From contig NZ_QGOK01000020.1 in NCBI RefSeq assembly GCF_003259175.1, positions 1 through 64,000 on the forward strand: a stretch of DNA of 64,000 nt, written 5' to 3'. Source of the stretch: Marinomonas shanghaiensis (GTDB lineage: Bacteria > Pseudomonadota > Gammaproteobacteria > Pseudomonadales > Marinomonadaceae). Shown here piece by piece: positions 10,028-19,186 of the stretch (positions are counted from its first letter, which is position 1; each line of letters opens with the position of its first letter). The notes under the pieces were generated by a model, which made no database searches, was not told where the DNA came from, and saw only the letters and a list, made by a program, of their open reading frames with translations. The translations under genes were made by a program, and so were the position numbers.

Positions 10028-10044
10028 AGCAGATTGTATGCCAG
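10028..10044 (-). promoter_or_regulatory. Candidate sigma-54 promoter of the guanidine operon
   Basis: The minus strand reads CTGGCATACAATCTGCT. The invariant GG and GC are 10 bases apart, as sigma-54 needs, and it agrees with the consensus at the TGGCA and TGC blocks. It lies about 56 bases upstream of the riboswitch, a sensible leader distance. Sigma-54 control fits a nitrogen-scavenging operon under NtrC, but I did not find a convincing NtrC site upstream. Confidence 0.55.
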
Positions 10045-10112
10045 TTATACAGAACCCTGAATTTGTCTGGCTTTAACGTATTTTTTGCCACATACAGACA
10101 GTAACGAACAAC

Positions 10113-10138
10113 AAAAAATGGGCTAAAAAAGCCCATTT
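10113..10138 (-). terminator. Intrinsic terminator of the sodA-ZIP transporter operon
   Basis: AAATGGGC (10116-10123) and GCCCATTT (10131-10138) form an 8-bp stem with a 7-nt loop. On the minus strand the stem runs into a U-run. It sits 28 bases after the transporter stop. Confidence 0.85.
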
Positions 10139-10165
10139 CATTATTCGCGCACCATTTTTATGCAA

Positions 10166-11056
10166 TTAAGCCAACGCTGTATCCAATAGCATCATCAGAA
10201 CAAAACCTAACATTAACCCTTTTGTGGCCGCCAGCTCGTGACCTTGACGATGTGATTCTGGAATCATTTCATGACTGATCACAAACAACATAGCACCCGC
10301 AGCCAAAGCCAACCCTAAAGGCAACAACAAGCTAGACTCGCCCAATACCACCGAGCCAATAACCGCCATAATAGGCTCAGTTAAACCTGATAGTACCGCA
10401 ATACTTACCGCTAATAGACGGCTGTAACCTACGGCCAATAGCGCCATGGCAACCACTAACCCTTCTGGAATATCCTGAATTGAGATACCCGTTGTTAAAG
10501 CCGTAGCTGCCGACACATCGCCACTGGCAAAAGACGCGCCTATCGCCAAACCTTCCGGAATATTATGCAGAGCGATGGCAAAAACAAATAACCAGCTGCG
10601 CCGCAAAGTTTGACCACGTAACCTGTCTTCCTCTTTAATAAAATGTTGGTGTGGCACAAGGCGTTCCAATACCAACATAAACGCACCGCCCAATAAAATT
10701 GCCGCCCCCACAGAACCAGAGCGATACCAAGGCGAAGCACCACTGCCTTCTAACAACGCTAAGGCAGGGATAATAAGAGAAAACATACAAGCTGCTAGCA
10801 TCACCCCAGCACCAAATCCCAGCATAATGTCGTGCAATTTTTGTGATAACCGATGCAGAAACAAAGCAGGCAAGGCGCCTATAGCCGTCGCCGCTGCCGC
10901 CACAACACCCGCATAAAAAGCATAACGCACCTGAGAATGTTGCTGTAGCAATACAACAAATTGATCAATGGCGGTATAGGCACCTAGCACTAAAATAATG
11001 CTTCCGATCCACTTTCGCACACGAATTCTAGGTAGCGACAACAGAGTCAACTTCAT
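10166..11056 (-). CDS. ZIP family metal transporter
   Basis: An inner-membrane divalent metal importer with about eight hydrophobic segments. The ZIP signature in the fourth segment is visible as ALHNIPEGLAIG (about 165-176) and is followed by a second metal-site segment IQDIPEGLVVAMA (about 200-212), where the usual His is replaced by Gln/Asp. An N-terminal extension of about 40 residues precedes the first ZIP helix. I start it at 11056: the ATG lies 2 bases after the sodA stop and its AGGAG is inside the end of sodA, so the pair is translationally coupled. Linkage to MnSOD suggests Mn, Zn or Fe uptake under oxidative or iron stress. Confidence 0.88.
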   Translation of the reverse strand: MKLTLLSLPRIRVRKWIGSIILVLGAYTAIDQFVVLLQQHSQVRYAFYAGVVAAAATAIGALPALFLHRLSQKLHDIMLGFGAGVMLAACMFSLIIPALALLEGSGASPWYRSGSVGAAILLGGAFMLVLERLVPHQHFIKEEDRLRGQTLRRSWLFVFAIALHNIPEGLAIGASFASGDVSAATALTTGISIQDIPEGLVVAMALLAVGYSRLLAVSIAVLSGLTEPIMAVIGSVVLGESSLLLPLGLALAAGAMLFVISHEMIPESHRQGHELAATKGLMLGFVLMMLLDTALA

Positions 11057-11058
11057 GC

Positions 11059-11661
11059 TTACTCCTGATACCACACAGCAACTTGTGACCACTTGATGAC
11101 ATTAAAAAATGCCGCGACGTAGTCAGGACGTTTATTTTGATACTGCAAATAATAAGCGTGTTCCCAAACATCCAAGCCCAAAATCGGTGTCAATCCATCC
11201 ATTAATGGGCTGTCTTGGTTGGCGCTGCTGGTAACCTGCAAGTTACCTTGCTGATCTTTCACCAACCAAGCCCAACCACTGCCAAATCGGCTCAATGCTG
11301 CCTTAATAAACAGCTGTTTAAATTCTTCAAAACTACCAAAGCTTTGCTGAATCGCGTCTGCTAATGCTCCTTGTGGCTCACCACCCCCTTCTGGTGACAT
11401 CACCAACCAAAACAAACTGTGATTCGCATGACCACCGCCATGATTACGCACCGCACCCTGAACGTTTTCTGGCAATGACGTAATCTCTCGCAACAGGCGC
11501 TCAAGAGACCAATCCGCATAAGCGGTTCCTTCCAACGCAGCATTCAAGCCATTTACATAGGTCTGATGATGGCGACTATGATGAATCTCCATCGTCAACG
11601 CATCAATGTGTGGTTCTAAAGCGGTATACGCATAAGGCAGTTCAGGCAAAGTAAAAGGCAT
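11059..11661 (-). CDS. sodA: Superoxide dismutase, Mn type
   Basis: It dismutates superoxide to peroxide and oxygen in the cytoplasm. The metal ligands are in place: His in MEIHHSRHH, His in [11 protein letters not shown], and Asp/His in [11 protein letters not shown]. The blocks [22 protein letters not shown] and SANQDSPLM are those of manganese enzymes rather than iron SodB. The 200-residue length is normal. The start at 11661 has GGAG at a good distance (the in-frame codon at 11673 has none) and gives the usual SOD start [10 protein letters not shown]. It is the first gene of a two-gene operon with the ZIP transporter and sits just after a Fur-like box. Confidence 0.94.
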   Translation of the reverse strand: MPFTLPELPYAYTALEPHIDALTMEIHHSRHHQTYVNGLNAALEGTAYADWSLERLLREITSLPENVQGAVRNHGGGHANHSLFWLVMSPEGGGEPQGALADAIQQSFGSFEEFKQLFIKAALSRFGSGWAWLVKDQQGNLQVTSSANQDSPLMDGLTPILGLDVWEHAYYLQYQNKRPDYVAAFFNVIKWSQVAVWYQE

Positions 11662-11683
11662 CTTATTCTCCAAAATAAATAAC

Positions 11684-11702
11684 GATAAGAAGAATCATTA
11701 TT
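11684..11702 (-). promoter_or_regulatory. Candidate Fur box upstream of sodA
   Basis: GATAAGAAGAATCATTATT matches 15 of 19 positions of the classical Fur consensus GATAATGATAATCATTATC. It lies 23 bases before the sodA ATG, where bound Fur would block transcription. Fur repression of sodA is known in enteric bacteria. The AT-rich setting lowers the value of the match somewhat. Confidence 0.55.
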
Positions 11703-11929
11703 ATTTCTATTAATAACAAATGCAAATCCTATTTTGCAACCCACCTCGACACCCATGTACAGTGATTACGAAGAGAGTCTCGTATTCGAAAAAGGATTAA
11801 GCGAGTCAGGGTCTAAAAACACACTGAGTTATAGAGAGAAATAAAGTGGAAAAGGCGATCAGCATAAAGCGGATAGGATTGGAGCGGATAGGCTTAAAGC
11901 CATGAAAAGTGAGCGATACCAATGCCGTG

Positions 11930-12418
11930 CTATGACATTTTCGTTTGTTCGATTTTCTTGACCATATTGACGCTGACCGTTTCATAACCCATCTCAGCGT
12001 ATAGCTTTTGAGCGGCATCATTATGAGAAAACACATGCAGGCCAATATTGACAATGTTGTGCGTTGCTGCGAAGTCTTCAATTTCCTTTAGCGCAATCTT
12101 GGCATAACCCTTTCGTCTATGTTCAGCCTTGATTTCTAAGTCATAAATAAACACCGTACTCGTGGTGCTACTGTTCTCTAGCGACAGCCATATCATACCC
12201 ACAGTCTCGTTTACATCGGGTACTTTCATCTCAAAAAAATGATTGTTATCTGTGTCTATTCCACGCGGTAACAACCGCTCTATATCTCGTCTGGAACGAG
12301 ACAATGATCCTGTTTTCTGCCAGCGGCCCGATTCCACATTTTCCCGCGCATACTGCACAATCAGCTCTTCAATATAAGAGGCAAAAAACGGTTTTGACAT
12401 CGACACCAAAAAAGACAT
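11930..12418 (-). CDS. GNAT family N-acetyltransferase
   Basis: A 162-residue protein with the GNAT fold in its second half: beta-4 VFIYDLEIKAEHRRKGYAKIAL (about 90-111) holds the acetyl-CoA loop R-R-K-G-Y-A, and NDAAQKLYAEMGYE (about 133-146) is the usual C-terminal element. The N-terminal part (about 1-60) has no recognisable domain. A GGAG lies 6 bases before the chosen ATG. It is a single gene on the minus strand between sodA and xylA; substrate unknown. Confidence 0.85.
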   Translation of the reverse strand: MSFLVSMSKPFFASYIEELIVQYARENVESGRWQKTGSLSRSRRDIERLLPRGIDTDNNHFFEMKVPDVNETVGMIWLSLENSSTTSTVFIYDLEIKAEHRRKGYAKIALKEIEDFAATHNIVNIGLHVFSHNDAAQKLYAEMGYETVSVNMVKKIEQTKMS

Positions 12419-12692
12419 AACGACTCCGATTAATATCAGGCAAAGAAAAAGTGACTCCGTTCAGTATTCATCATTTTCACAAAAACAGAAGCATTATTTG
12501 AAGCATTTAACCAACAAGTAAAACCCAACCCCTTGCTATAACTGGCTTCTAACGGTGGGTGGCTTGGTATTCCTCCTACCTATTCCCCCAACAAATTCAA
12601 TAACGCGCTCAGAAAATTTCGTAATTGAAGCAATCACCTAAACAAACAATCATTCGTATGGATTAAAAATAACAATAGTCAGGAGTTCTGAT
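12419..12692. other. Non-coding gap between the GNAT gene and xylA
   Basis: It holds the divergent promoters of the GNAT gene and xylA. I see an AGGAG 8 bases before the xylA ATG, but no operator that I can name with confidence. Confidence 0.5.
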
Positions 12693-14012
12693 ATGAGCGA
12701 ATTTTTCAAAGCTGTACCGGTTATCAAGTATGAAGGTGCGGGATCAAGCAACCCTTTTGCGTTTAAACATTACGACGCAAATAAAATGTTGATGGGCAAA
12801 ACCATGGCGGAACATTTACGCGTGGCGGTGTGTTATTGGCATACGTTTTGTTGGCAAGGCAGCGATGTGTTTGGCGCGAATACCTTTGATCGCCCTTGGT
12901 TTAAAGCAGATTCGGAAATGGCAGCGGCGAAGCTAAAAACCGATGCGGCGTTTGAGTTTTTTACTAAACTGGGTGTGCCCTATTACAGCTTTCACGATGT
13001 GGATGTCAGCCCAGAAGGCCGCTCGATCAAAGAATACATTAATAACTTTGCGCAAATGGTCGAGGTTCTACAAGCCAAGCAAGAAGCCACTGGCATCAAG
13101 CTATTGTGGGGCACAGCGAATGCCTTTTCTAACCCACGATACATGTCTGGTGCGGCGTCCAATCCTAACCCTGAAATCTTCGCCTATGCGGCGACTCAGG
13201 TGTTCCATGCGATGAATGCCACTAAAGCCCTTAAAGGCGAAAACTATGTTTTATGGGGCGGCCGTGAAGGTTATGAAACCCTATTAAACACGGATCTAAA
13301 ACGCGAACGTGCGCAGCTTGGCCGCTTCATGCAAATGGTGGTTGAGCACAAATACAAAATAGGTTTTGAAGGCACCTTGTTGATCGAACCAAAACCAGCG
13401 GAACCAACCAAACATCAATACGATTACGATACCGCAACCGTTTATGGCTTCTTAAAAGAGTTTGGTCTTGAGAAAGAAATCAAGGTGAATATCGAAGCCA
13501 ACCACGCCACCTTGGCTGGCCACAGTTTTCATCATGAAATTGCCACCGCCTGCTCTTTGGGCATTCTTGGCTCTGTTGATGCCAACCAAGGTGATGCACA
13601 GCTAGGCTGGGATACTGATCAATTCCCTACGAGTGTGGAAGAATACACTCTCGTCACTTATGAGATTCTAAAGTCCGGCGGTTTCAAAACGGGCGGTTAC
13701 ATGTTCGATACCAAGCTACGTCGTCAATCGATGGATCTGGAAGATTTATTCCATGGTCACATTGGCGCCATGGATACCCTGGCCCTGTCGTTAGAGCGCG
13801 CGGTTAAGATGATCGAAGACGAGAAACTGGCGAACTTTGTAGATCAACGCTATGCGAAATGGAATGACACCTTAGGTGCGGATATTTTAGCAGGCAAGCA
13901 CACCCTGCAAGACCTTGCAGAATACGCTGAGAAAAATAACCTAGATCCTCAGCCAGTTTCTGGCCGCCAAGAAATGCTCGAAAATATGGTAAATGGCTAC
14001 ATCTTTAAATAA
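12693..14012 (+). CDS. xylA: Xylose isomerase
   Basis: It interconverts D-xylose and D-xylulose in the cytoplasm, the first step of bacterial xylose use. The 439-residue length is that of the class II enzyme. Catalytic and metal-binding stretches are evident: [12 protein letters not shown] (catalytic His near 101), [31 protein letters not shown] (metal Glu and Lys), [17 protein letters not shown] and GWDTDQFPT. It stands alone on the plus strand with its own RBS and terminator, about 8 kb from the rest of the xylose genes (xylB, xylFGH, xylR), from which a ribose-type transport operon separates it. Confidence 0.97.
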   Translation: MSEFFKAVPVIKYEGAGSSNPFAFKHYDANKMLMGKTMAEHLRVAVCYWHTFCWQGSDVFGANTFDRPWFKADSEMAAAKLKTDAAFEFFTKLGVPYYSFHDVDVSPEGRSIKEYINNFAQMVEVLQAKQEATGIKLLWGTANAFSNPRYMSGAASNPNPEIFAYAATQVFHAMNATKALKGENYVLWGGREGYETLLNTDLKRERAQLGRFMQMVVEHKYKIGFEGTLLIEPKPAEPTKHQYDYDTATVYGFLKEFGLEKEIKVNIEANHATLAGHSFHHEIATACSLGILGSVDANQGDAQLGWDTDQFPTSVEEYTLVTYEILKSGGFKTGGYMFDTKLRRQSMDLEDLFHGHIGAMDTLALSLERAVKMIEDEKLANFVDQRYAKWNDTLGADILAGKHTLQDLAEYAEKNNLDPQPVSGRQEMLENMVNGYIFK

Positions 14013-14056
14013 GCGTTCAAATAAGCCGTTAGATCAAAGTTAAGCAGCCTAAAAGT

Positions 14057-14094
14057 AAAAAACACAGGCCAACAAACGCTGACCTGTGTTTTTT
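14057..14094 (+). terminator. Bidirectional intrinsic terminator after xylA
   Basis: AAAAAACACAGG (14057-14068) and CCTGTGTTTTTT (14083-14094) form a 12-bp stem with A- and T-runs on the two sides, so it can serve both xylA and the converging ribose-type operon. Confidence 0.9.
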
Positions 14095-14133
14095 AGTATT
14101 GCTTAGATTTAGGTTGAACGTTACTAAAGGCTA

Positions 14134-14574
14134 TTAAGAAAATATCACGCCTTTTTTCAATAAAAAGCAACCATAACCTCGTCCTTCGCCGGTCACAACA
14201 AAAGCGTAGGCTTTTTTTGCCGCTTCATAAAAAGCAAAGCGTTCTAACGATCCCATTTCCGCATTCTCACTGTCAGCCGCTTTTAGAACAGCCGCGAATT
14301 CTTGCTGCACTTCTGGCATCACAGATTCAGCTTCGCCCACCACTTGCATGCGTGTCACGGGCTGCTCAACGAAAGTATCCAATGGCAATACTGATAAAAT
14401 CGCCTTAGCCGCTTGAATAACATTCACGCCATCTAAGCGAATAACTGGTTTTCCTGCGGCCATAGAAGCCGCTGGAAAGTTACGATCCACCAGCACAATA
14501 TCGTCACCGTGACCCATGGTGCGCAGTACATTCAGTAATTCCCCGCTTAGCAAGGGATCTATATTTTTTAGCAT
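14134..14574 (-). CDS. RbsD/FucU family sugar mutarotase
   Basis: A 146-residue protein of the RbsD/FucU fold, which interconverts pyranose and furanose or anomeric forms of ribose or fucose. Family features are the start LKNIDPLLSGELLNVLRTMGHGD (catalytic His near 22), LVDRNFPA, and the C-terminal FVVTGEGRGYGCFLLKKG. Overall it looks closer to FucU than to enteric RbsD. It is the last gene of the ribose-type ABC operon, 34 bases after the permease. No ribokinase or fuculokinase accompanies it, so the sugar and the next enzymatic step are open. Confidence 0.88.
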   Translation of the reverse strand: MLKNIDPLLSGELLNVLRTMGHGDDIVLVDRNFPAASMAAGKPVIRLDGVNVIQAAKAILSVLPLDTFVEQPVTRMQVVGEAESVMPEVQQEFAAVLKAADSENAEMGSLERFAFYEAAKKAYAFVVTGEGRGYGCFLLKKGVIFS

Positions 14575-14611
14575 GTTTATTCCCTAATCACTGATAGGTT
14601 AAAGCAAAAAT

Positions 14612-15676
14612 CTATTTTTGTTGCACGATGGCCGCTTTATGCTGCAAACGACTTTGTTTTTGGTCAATGATGACAGCCAGGATAATTACCACACCTTTAA
14701 TGACCATTTGCCAAAACTCACTGACGCCCATCATCACCAAACCATCGGCCAAAATACCAATAACGAAAGCGCCAATCAGCGTGCCCATGATCGTACCGCG
14801 GCCCCCCGCCAAAGAAGTTCCACCCAAAACTACGGCGGCAATGGCGTTCATTTCAAAAGAGACGCCCGTTGCTGGATGACTGGCCACCAATTGAGAAGAC
14901 ACCACGATGCCCGCAATAGCCGCACAAAGACCTGAAATGGTGTATACCCACACTTTCACGCTACGCACTTTCACACCAGACAACTCGGCAGAATGCTCGT
15001 TGTCACCGATTGCAAAAACATGGCGACCAAATTGGGTTCTTTTGGCGATATAGGCAATCACACCAGCGAGGATAAACATCATCCAAATCGCATAAGGCAG
15101 ACCCAGTAATTTCGCAGAACCAATCAATTCAAAACCCGTGTTGCCCAACTGAGCATTACCAGACAAACCGGTAAAGGTTTCACCACCAGACAATAACATG
15201 GACGCACCGCGCACAACGTACATGGTGCCCAAGGTACAAATGAAAGGCGCAACATTGTAACGGGTGATCAAAATGCCATTAATGGCGCCAATCAAACCAC
15301 CAATCACCAAGACAATCGGCACAATCAGCCAAACACTAGGAAAGATAGCAATGCCAAACATCGGCAAAACGATCCCCTTGGTAATCAACCAACCCGCAAC
15401 CATGCCACAAAACCCCAGAATCGCACCAATCGAAAGGTCGATACCAGCAGTGATAATGACGAAGGTAATGCCAAGCGCCAAAAAGGCATTGATGGCAATG
15501 TGCTTCACCATAATGACCACACTACTCGCCGCCAAAAAGCCCGGCACCATAAAGGTGAAAAACGCCAGAATTAAAAATAACGCAATAAAGGTTCGCATTT
15601 TTAGTGCGAGCAATAACAGACTTTCGCCAGAGAAAACCGACGATGATTGAGACGCCATATTTTGAGAAATTTTCAT
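14612..15676 (-). CDS. Sugar ABC transporter permease (RbsC family)
   Basis: A 354-residue inner-membrane permease of the ribose/xylose (CUT2) family. It has 8-10 hydrophobic segments and the family motifs GITFVIITAGIDLSIGA (about 70-86) and NAIAAVVLGGTSLAGGRG (about 270-287). I chose 15676 because an AAGGA precedes it and its ATG follows the ATPase stop by 1 base; the track start at 15706 would lie inside the ATPase gene. Confidence 0.93.
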   Translation of the reverse strand: MKISQNMASQSSSVFSGESLLLLALKMRTFIALFLILAFFTFMVPGFLAASSVVIMVKHIAINAFLALGITFVIITAGIDLSIGAILGFCGMVAGWLITKGIVLPMFGIAIFPSVWLIVPIVLVIGGLIGAINGILITRYNVAPFICTLGTMYVVRGASMLLSGGETFTGLSGNAQLGNTGFELIGSAKLLGLPYAIWMMFILAGVIAYIAKRTQFGRHVFAIGDNEHSAELSGVKVRSVKVWVYTISGLCAAIAGIVVSSQLVASHPATGVSFEMNAIAAVVLGGTSLAGGRGTIMGTLIGAFVIGILADGLVMMGVSEFWQMVIKGVVIILAVIIDQKQSRLQHKAAIVQQK

Positions 15677-15677
15677 A

Positions 15678-17198
15678 TTAAAGTCCTTGCGCGCTTGCTG
15701 ACACAAGTGCTGATTCTGTGGCTTCGGATCGAAGTATGTTGGCGGTTAATTTGCCTCCGGACATCACCAGAATGCGATCAGACACCGCCATAATTTCTTT
15801 CAGGTCAGAGGTCGAAAACAACACGCCTATTCCTTGCTCTGAAAGTGTCACCATCATGTTAAACACGTCGGCTTTCGCACCGATATCAATGCCACGCGTT
15901 GGCTCATCCAGTAGCAACACCTTTGGGCTGGTTAACAAGGTTCGACCAATCACCACTTTTTGTTGATTGCCGCCACTCAATGCGCGTATTTCAATATCAG
16001 GAGAAGACACCTTGATAGACAGATCACCAATGGCAGATGTTACCGCTTCAGCTTCGGCTTTTTCATCAATGGAAAAGCGATGCTTGAGTCGACGCCATAA
16101 GCTCGAAATCGTCATGTTATTGCTGACTGACGAAATCGGGAAAATACCATTCTTTTTACGATCTTCTGGCACCAAGCAAATACCCAATCGAATGCGATCG
16201 CTGGTGTCCATTTTGGCCGTTACTTTCTGCCCTGCTATGTCCACATCACCTGAATATTCTTGCAGACCAAGTAGACATTCCATTAGCTCTGTTCGGCCTG
16301 CACCCATGAGCCCGTAAACACCAACTATCTCGCCGGACTTCACGTCCATCGATACGTCATCAACCAAGGTATGACCCATTTCGTTGATCAGTTTGATATT
16401 TTTAACGTCTAGTACGGGCTCGCCAAATTTGCGCCCCGGTTTCAAGAAATTAGACACAGGGTCGCTGCCCAACATCTCTCTGACAATCCACGGCACATCG
16501 ATGTCTTTGACTTCTGCTTCAGACTGGAAATGCCCATCGCGTAAAATCGTAATGTGATCGCCAATCGCCATTAACTCTTCTAAACGATGGGAAATATAGA
16601 TAATGGAAACGCCCTGAGCGGTTAAGTCTCGAATGACTTTAAACAGCAACTCAACCTCGGTTTTACTCAAGGCCGAAGTGGGTTCATCCAAAATCAGCAC
16701 ATCTGCTTCATCGGCCAAGGCTTTGGCGATTTCGATCAACTGCTGCTGACCCACTTTCAAGTTAGACAGTAGTTCAGAAGGCGCAATGTCTTGGTCAAGG
16801 CGCGCCATGAGCTCAGCAGTTACTCTATGCTGCTCCGCGGTATCAAGTGGCAGCAAACCTCGCTGTTTTTCCCGTCCTAAGAAGATATTTTCCGCCACAG
16901 TGAGGTTGCCAAAGAGATTCAACTCCTGATGCACCATGCCAATACCTTTGGCGGCAGCATCACGAGTATGCTGAAAAACAACGGCTTCATCGTTTAAATA
17001 AATGGTGCCTTTGCTCGGCTGCTGAACACCCGCCAAAATTTTCATCAAGGTGGATTTACCCGCACCATTCTCACCGATGATGACGTTTACTTTACCGCGA
17101 TACACCCGATAATCCACTTCGTTTAAAGCGATAGTTCCTGGGTAAATCATGGAGATTTTTTCAGCACGAATGACGATGTCTGCATTAGCTTGGCTCAT
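15678..17198 (-). CDS. Sugar ABC transporter ATPase (RbsA family, two nucleotide-binding domains)
   Basis: A duplicated ATPase of the CUT2 class. The first half has Walker A GENGAGKST (about 38-46), signature-like LKVGQQQ and ILDEPTSAL. The second half has a degenerate P-loop GLMGAGRTE, signature LSGGNQQK and [14 protein letters not shown]. Two ATGs are available (17201 and 17198); GGAGG lies 7 bases before the second, which I prefer. The start overlaps the stop of the DUF2291 gene. It powers uptake with the RbsC-like permease. Confidence 0.93.
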   Translation of the reverse strand: MSQANADIVIRAEKISMIYPGTIALNEVDYRVYRGKVNVIIGENGAGKSTLMKILAGVQQPSKGTIYLNDEAVVFQHTRDAAAKGIGMVHQELNLFGNLTVAENIFLGREKQRGLLPLDTAEQHRVTAELMARLDQDIAPSELLSNLKVGQQQLIEIAKALADEADVLILDEPTSALSKTEVELLFKVIRDLTAQGVSIIYISHRLEELMAIGDHITILRDGHFQSEAEVKDIDVPWIVREMLGSDPVSNFLKPGRKFGEPVLDVKNIKLINEMGHTLVDDVSMDVKSGEIVGVYGLMGAGRTELMECLLGLQEYSGDVDIAGQKVTAKMDTSDRIRLGICLVPEDRKKNGIFPISSVSNNMTISSLWRRLKHRFSIDEKAEAEAVTSAIGDLSIKVSSPDIEIRALSGGNQQKVVIGRTLLTSPKVLLLDEPTRGIDIGAKADVFNMMVTLSEQGIGVLFSTSDLKEIMAVSDRILVMSGGKLTANILRSEATESALVSASAQGL

Positions 17199-17812
17199 CA
17201 TTTGCCTCCGCGCGTAATCTGCATTGGTACCGCATCACTGATGACATTTTGATCTATCGTAATCGCTGCAATAACTGTGGCTTTTTCGCCTACCCAGCTA
17301 GCATCTGGCTCACCAATGGACGCCATAGCAAGATTATTAAGCTCACGTGAAATTTGAGCGAAGCGAATTTGGTTTTTAAAATCATCAAACAACACATATT
17401 TAGACGCATCACGAATCGCATTGCCTTTGATGATACGTCCCACTTGTAAGTCGATATCGGTATCGTCTACGTTAAGCTTAATCACACCTTTCATTTTGCC
17501 TAGCTCCACACTATCGATGGTGCCCTCTAAACGCACAAAAAAGCTTTGTTTGCTGGTGATTTGCTGGGTATCTAACTGGGACTTAATACTTTCCCATGGA
17601 GTGAAGTCTTGTGTCGCCTCTGGAAAGACTTTAGGTAGCCAAAGCTGATCAGCCACTTCTGCCAAAGTAAAATCTGCAAAGCTCACCACGGCATTAGGAT
17701 CTTTAGGAATAATAGGATTGCCTTCAGCATCTAAATCCGTAACGGTACAAGCTGTCAGCAGATTGAGGCAGGCAATAAGCCCAATAGATTGAAAGAGTTT
17801 TTTATAAGACAT
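17198..17812 (-). CDS. DUF2291 family lipoprotein
   Basis: A 204-residue predicted lipoprotein. After the N-terminal hydrophobic run there is a lipobox-like LLTAC (Cys near 22), followed by the family start TVTDLDAEGNPI. DUF2291 proteins occur beside CUT2 sugar transporters and have no established function; an accessory role at the membrane is the natural guess. The gene sits between the binding protein and the ATPase. I start at the ATG at 17812: upstream in-frame codons run through an intercistronic hairpin. Its RBS is weak. Confidence 0.82.
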   Translation of the reverse strand: MSYKKLFQSIGLIACLNLLTACTVTDLDAEGNPIIPKDPNAVVSFADFTLAEVADQLWLPKVFPEATQDFTPWESIKSQLDTQQITSKQSFFVRLEGTIDSVELGKMKGVIKLNVDDTDIDLQVGRIIKGNAIRDASKYVLFDDFKNQIRFAQISRELNNLAMASIGEPDASWVGEKATVIAAITIDQNVISDAVPMQITRGGK

Positions 17813-17829
17813 AATGTTACCCAAAGAGT

Positions 17830-17855
17830 CGGAGTGCTCGATAATGAACACTCCG
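17830..17855 (-). other. Intercistronic hairpin after the ribose-type binding-protein gene
   Basis: CGGAGTG (17830-17836) pairs with CACTCCG (17849-17855), 11 bases after the binding-protein stop. There is no U-run, so it is probably an mRNA-stabilising or attenuating element. Confidence 0.6.
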
Positions 17856-17865
17856 AATCAGGTTG

Positions 17866-18828
<963 letters not shown>

Positions 18829-18850
18829 TTATTTTTATTAAAATATATCG

Positions 18851-18882
18851 AATAGCAAACGATTGCGTAATCGTTTGCTATT
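18851..18882 (-). promoter_or_regulatory. 32-bp palindromic operator upstream of the ribose-type operon
   Basis: AATAGCAAACGATT (18851-18864) and AATCGTTTGCTATT (18869-18882) are perfect inverted copies around GCGT. The AAACG...CGTTT arms are typical of LacI-family operators. It lies 41 bases before the binding-protein ATG, over the expected promoter, and is most simply the site of the LacI-type regulator encoded at 19187-20197. Confidence 0.75.
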
Positions 18883-19186
18883 TTTATATTAAGCACATAG
18901 AAGTTGTCAATGAATTCTTGATAAATAAGAAAAAACCCTATTTATCAGATAGTTAAGACCCCATGACCATGATTATCTGGTGTAATTTAACGACAAACAA
19001 TCAAACAACTGAATTATAAGGATTTTTCTTGCTGATAACGGCTTTAATCACACTAAAAAGTCGACTTTTTAGTTAAGATCAGGATGAAACGTTAAAAAAC
19101 TGAAAGTAAAATACACAGAAAACAACAAGACGCATTGGGTACGAAGGCACCCAATAGCAGGGACGCTTTTCAAACAAAAACTGAAC
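18883..19186. other. Gap between the lacI-type gene and the ribose-type operon
   Basis: About 300 bases without a gene. It contains a perfect 22-bp palindrome at 19052-19073 with core AAAAAGTCGACTTTTT. This could be the end signal of the regulator transcript or another operator. Nothing else is recognisable. Confidence 0.5.

Noticed and set aside
11806..12081. 91-residue open frame downstream of the GNAT gene
   Set aside because: It overlaps the GNAT coding end in another frame, lacks an RBS and has no recognisable features.
18851..18882. Intrinsic terminator reading on the plus strand
   Set aside because: It has a T-run, but no plus-strand gene precedes it; position ahead of the binding-protein gene favours an operator.
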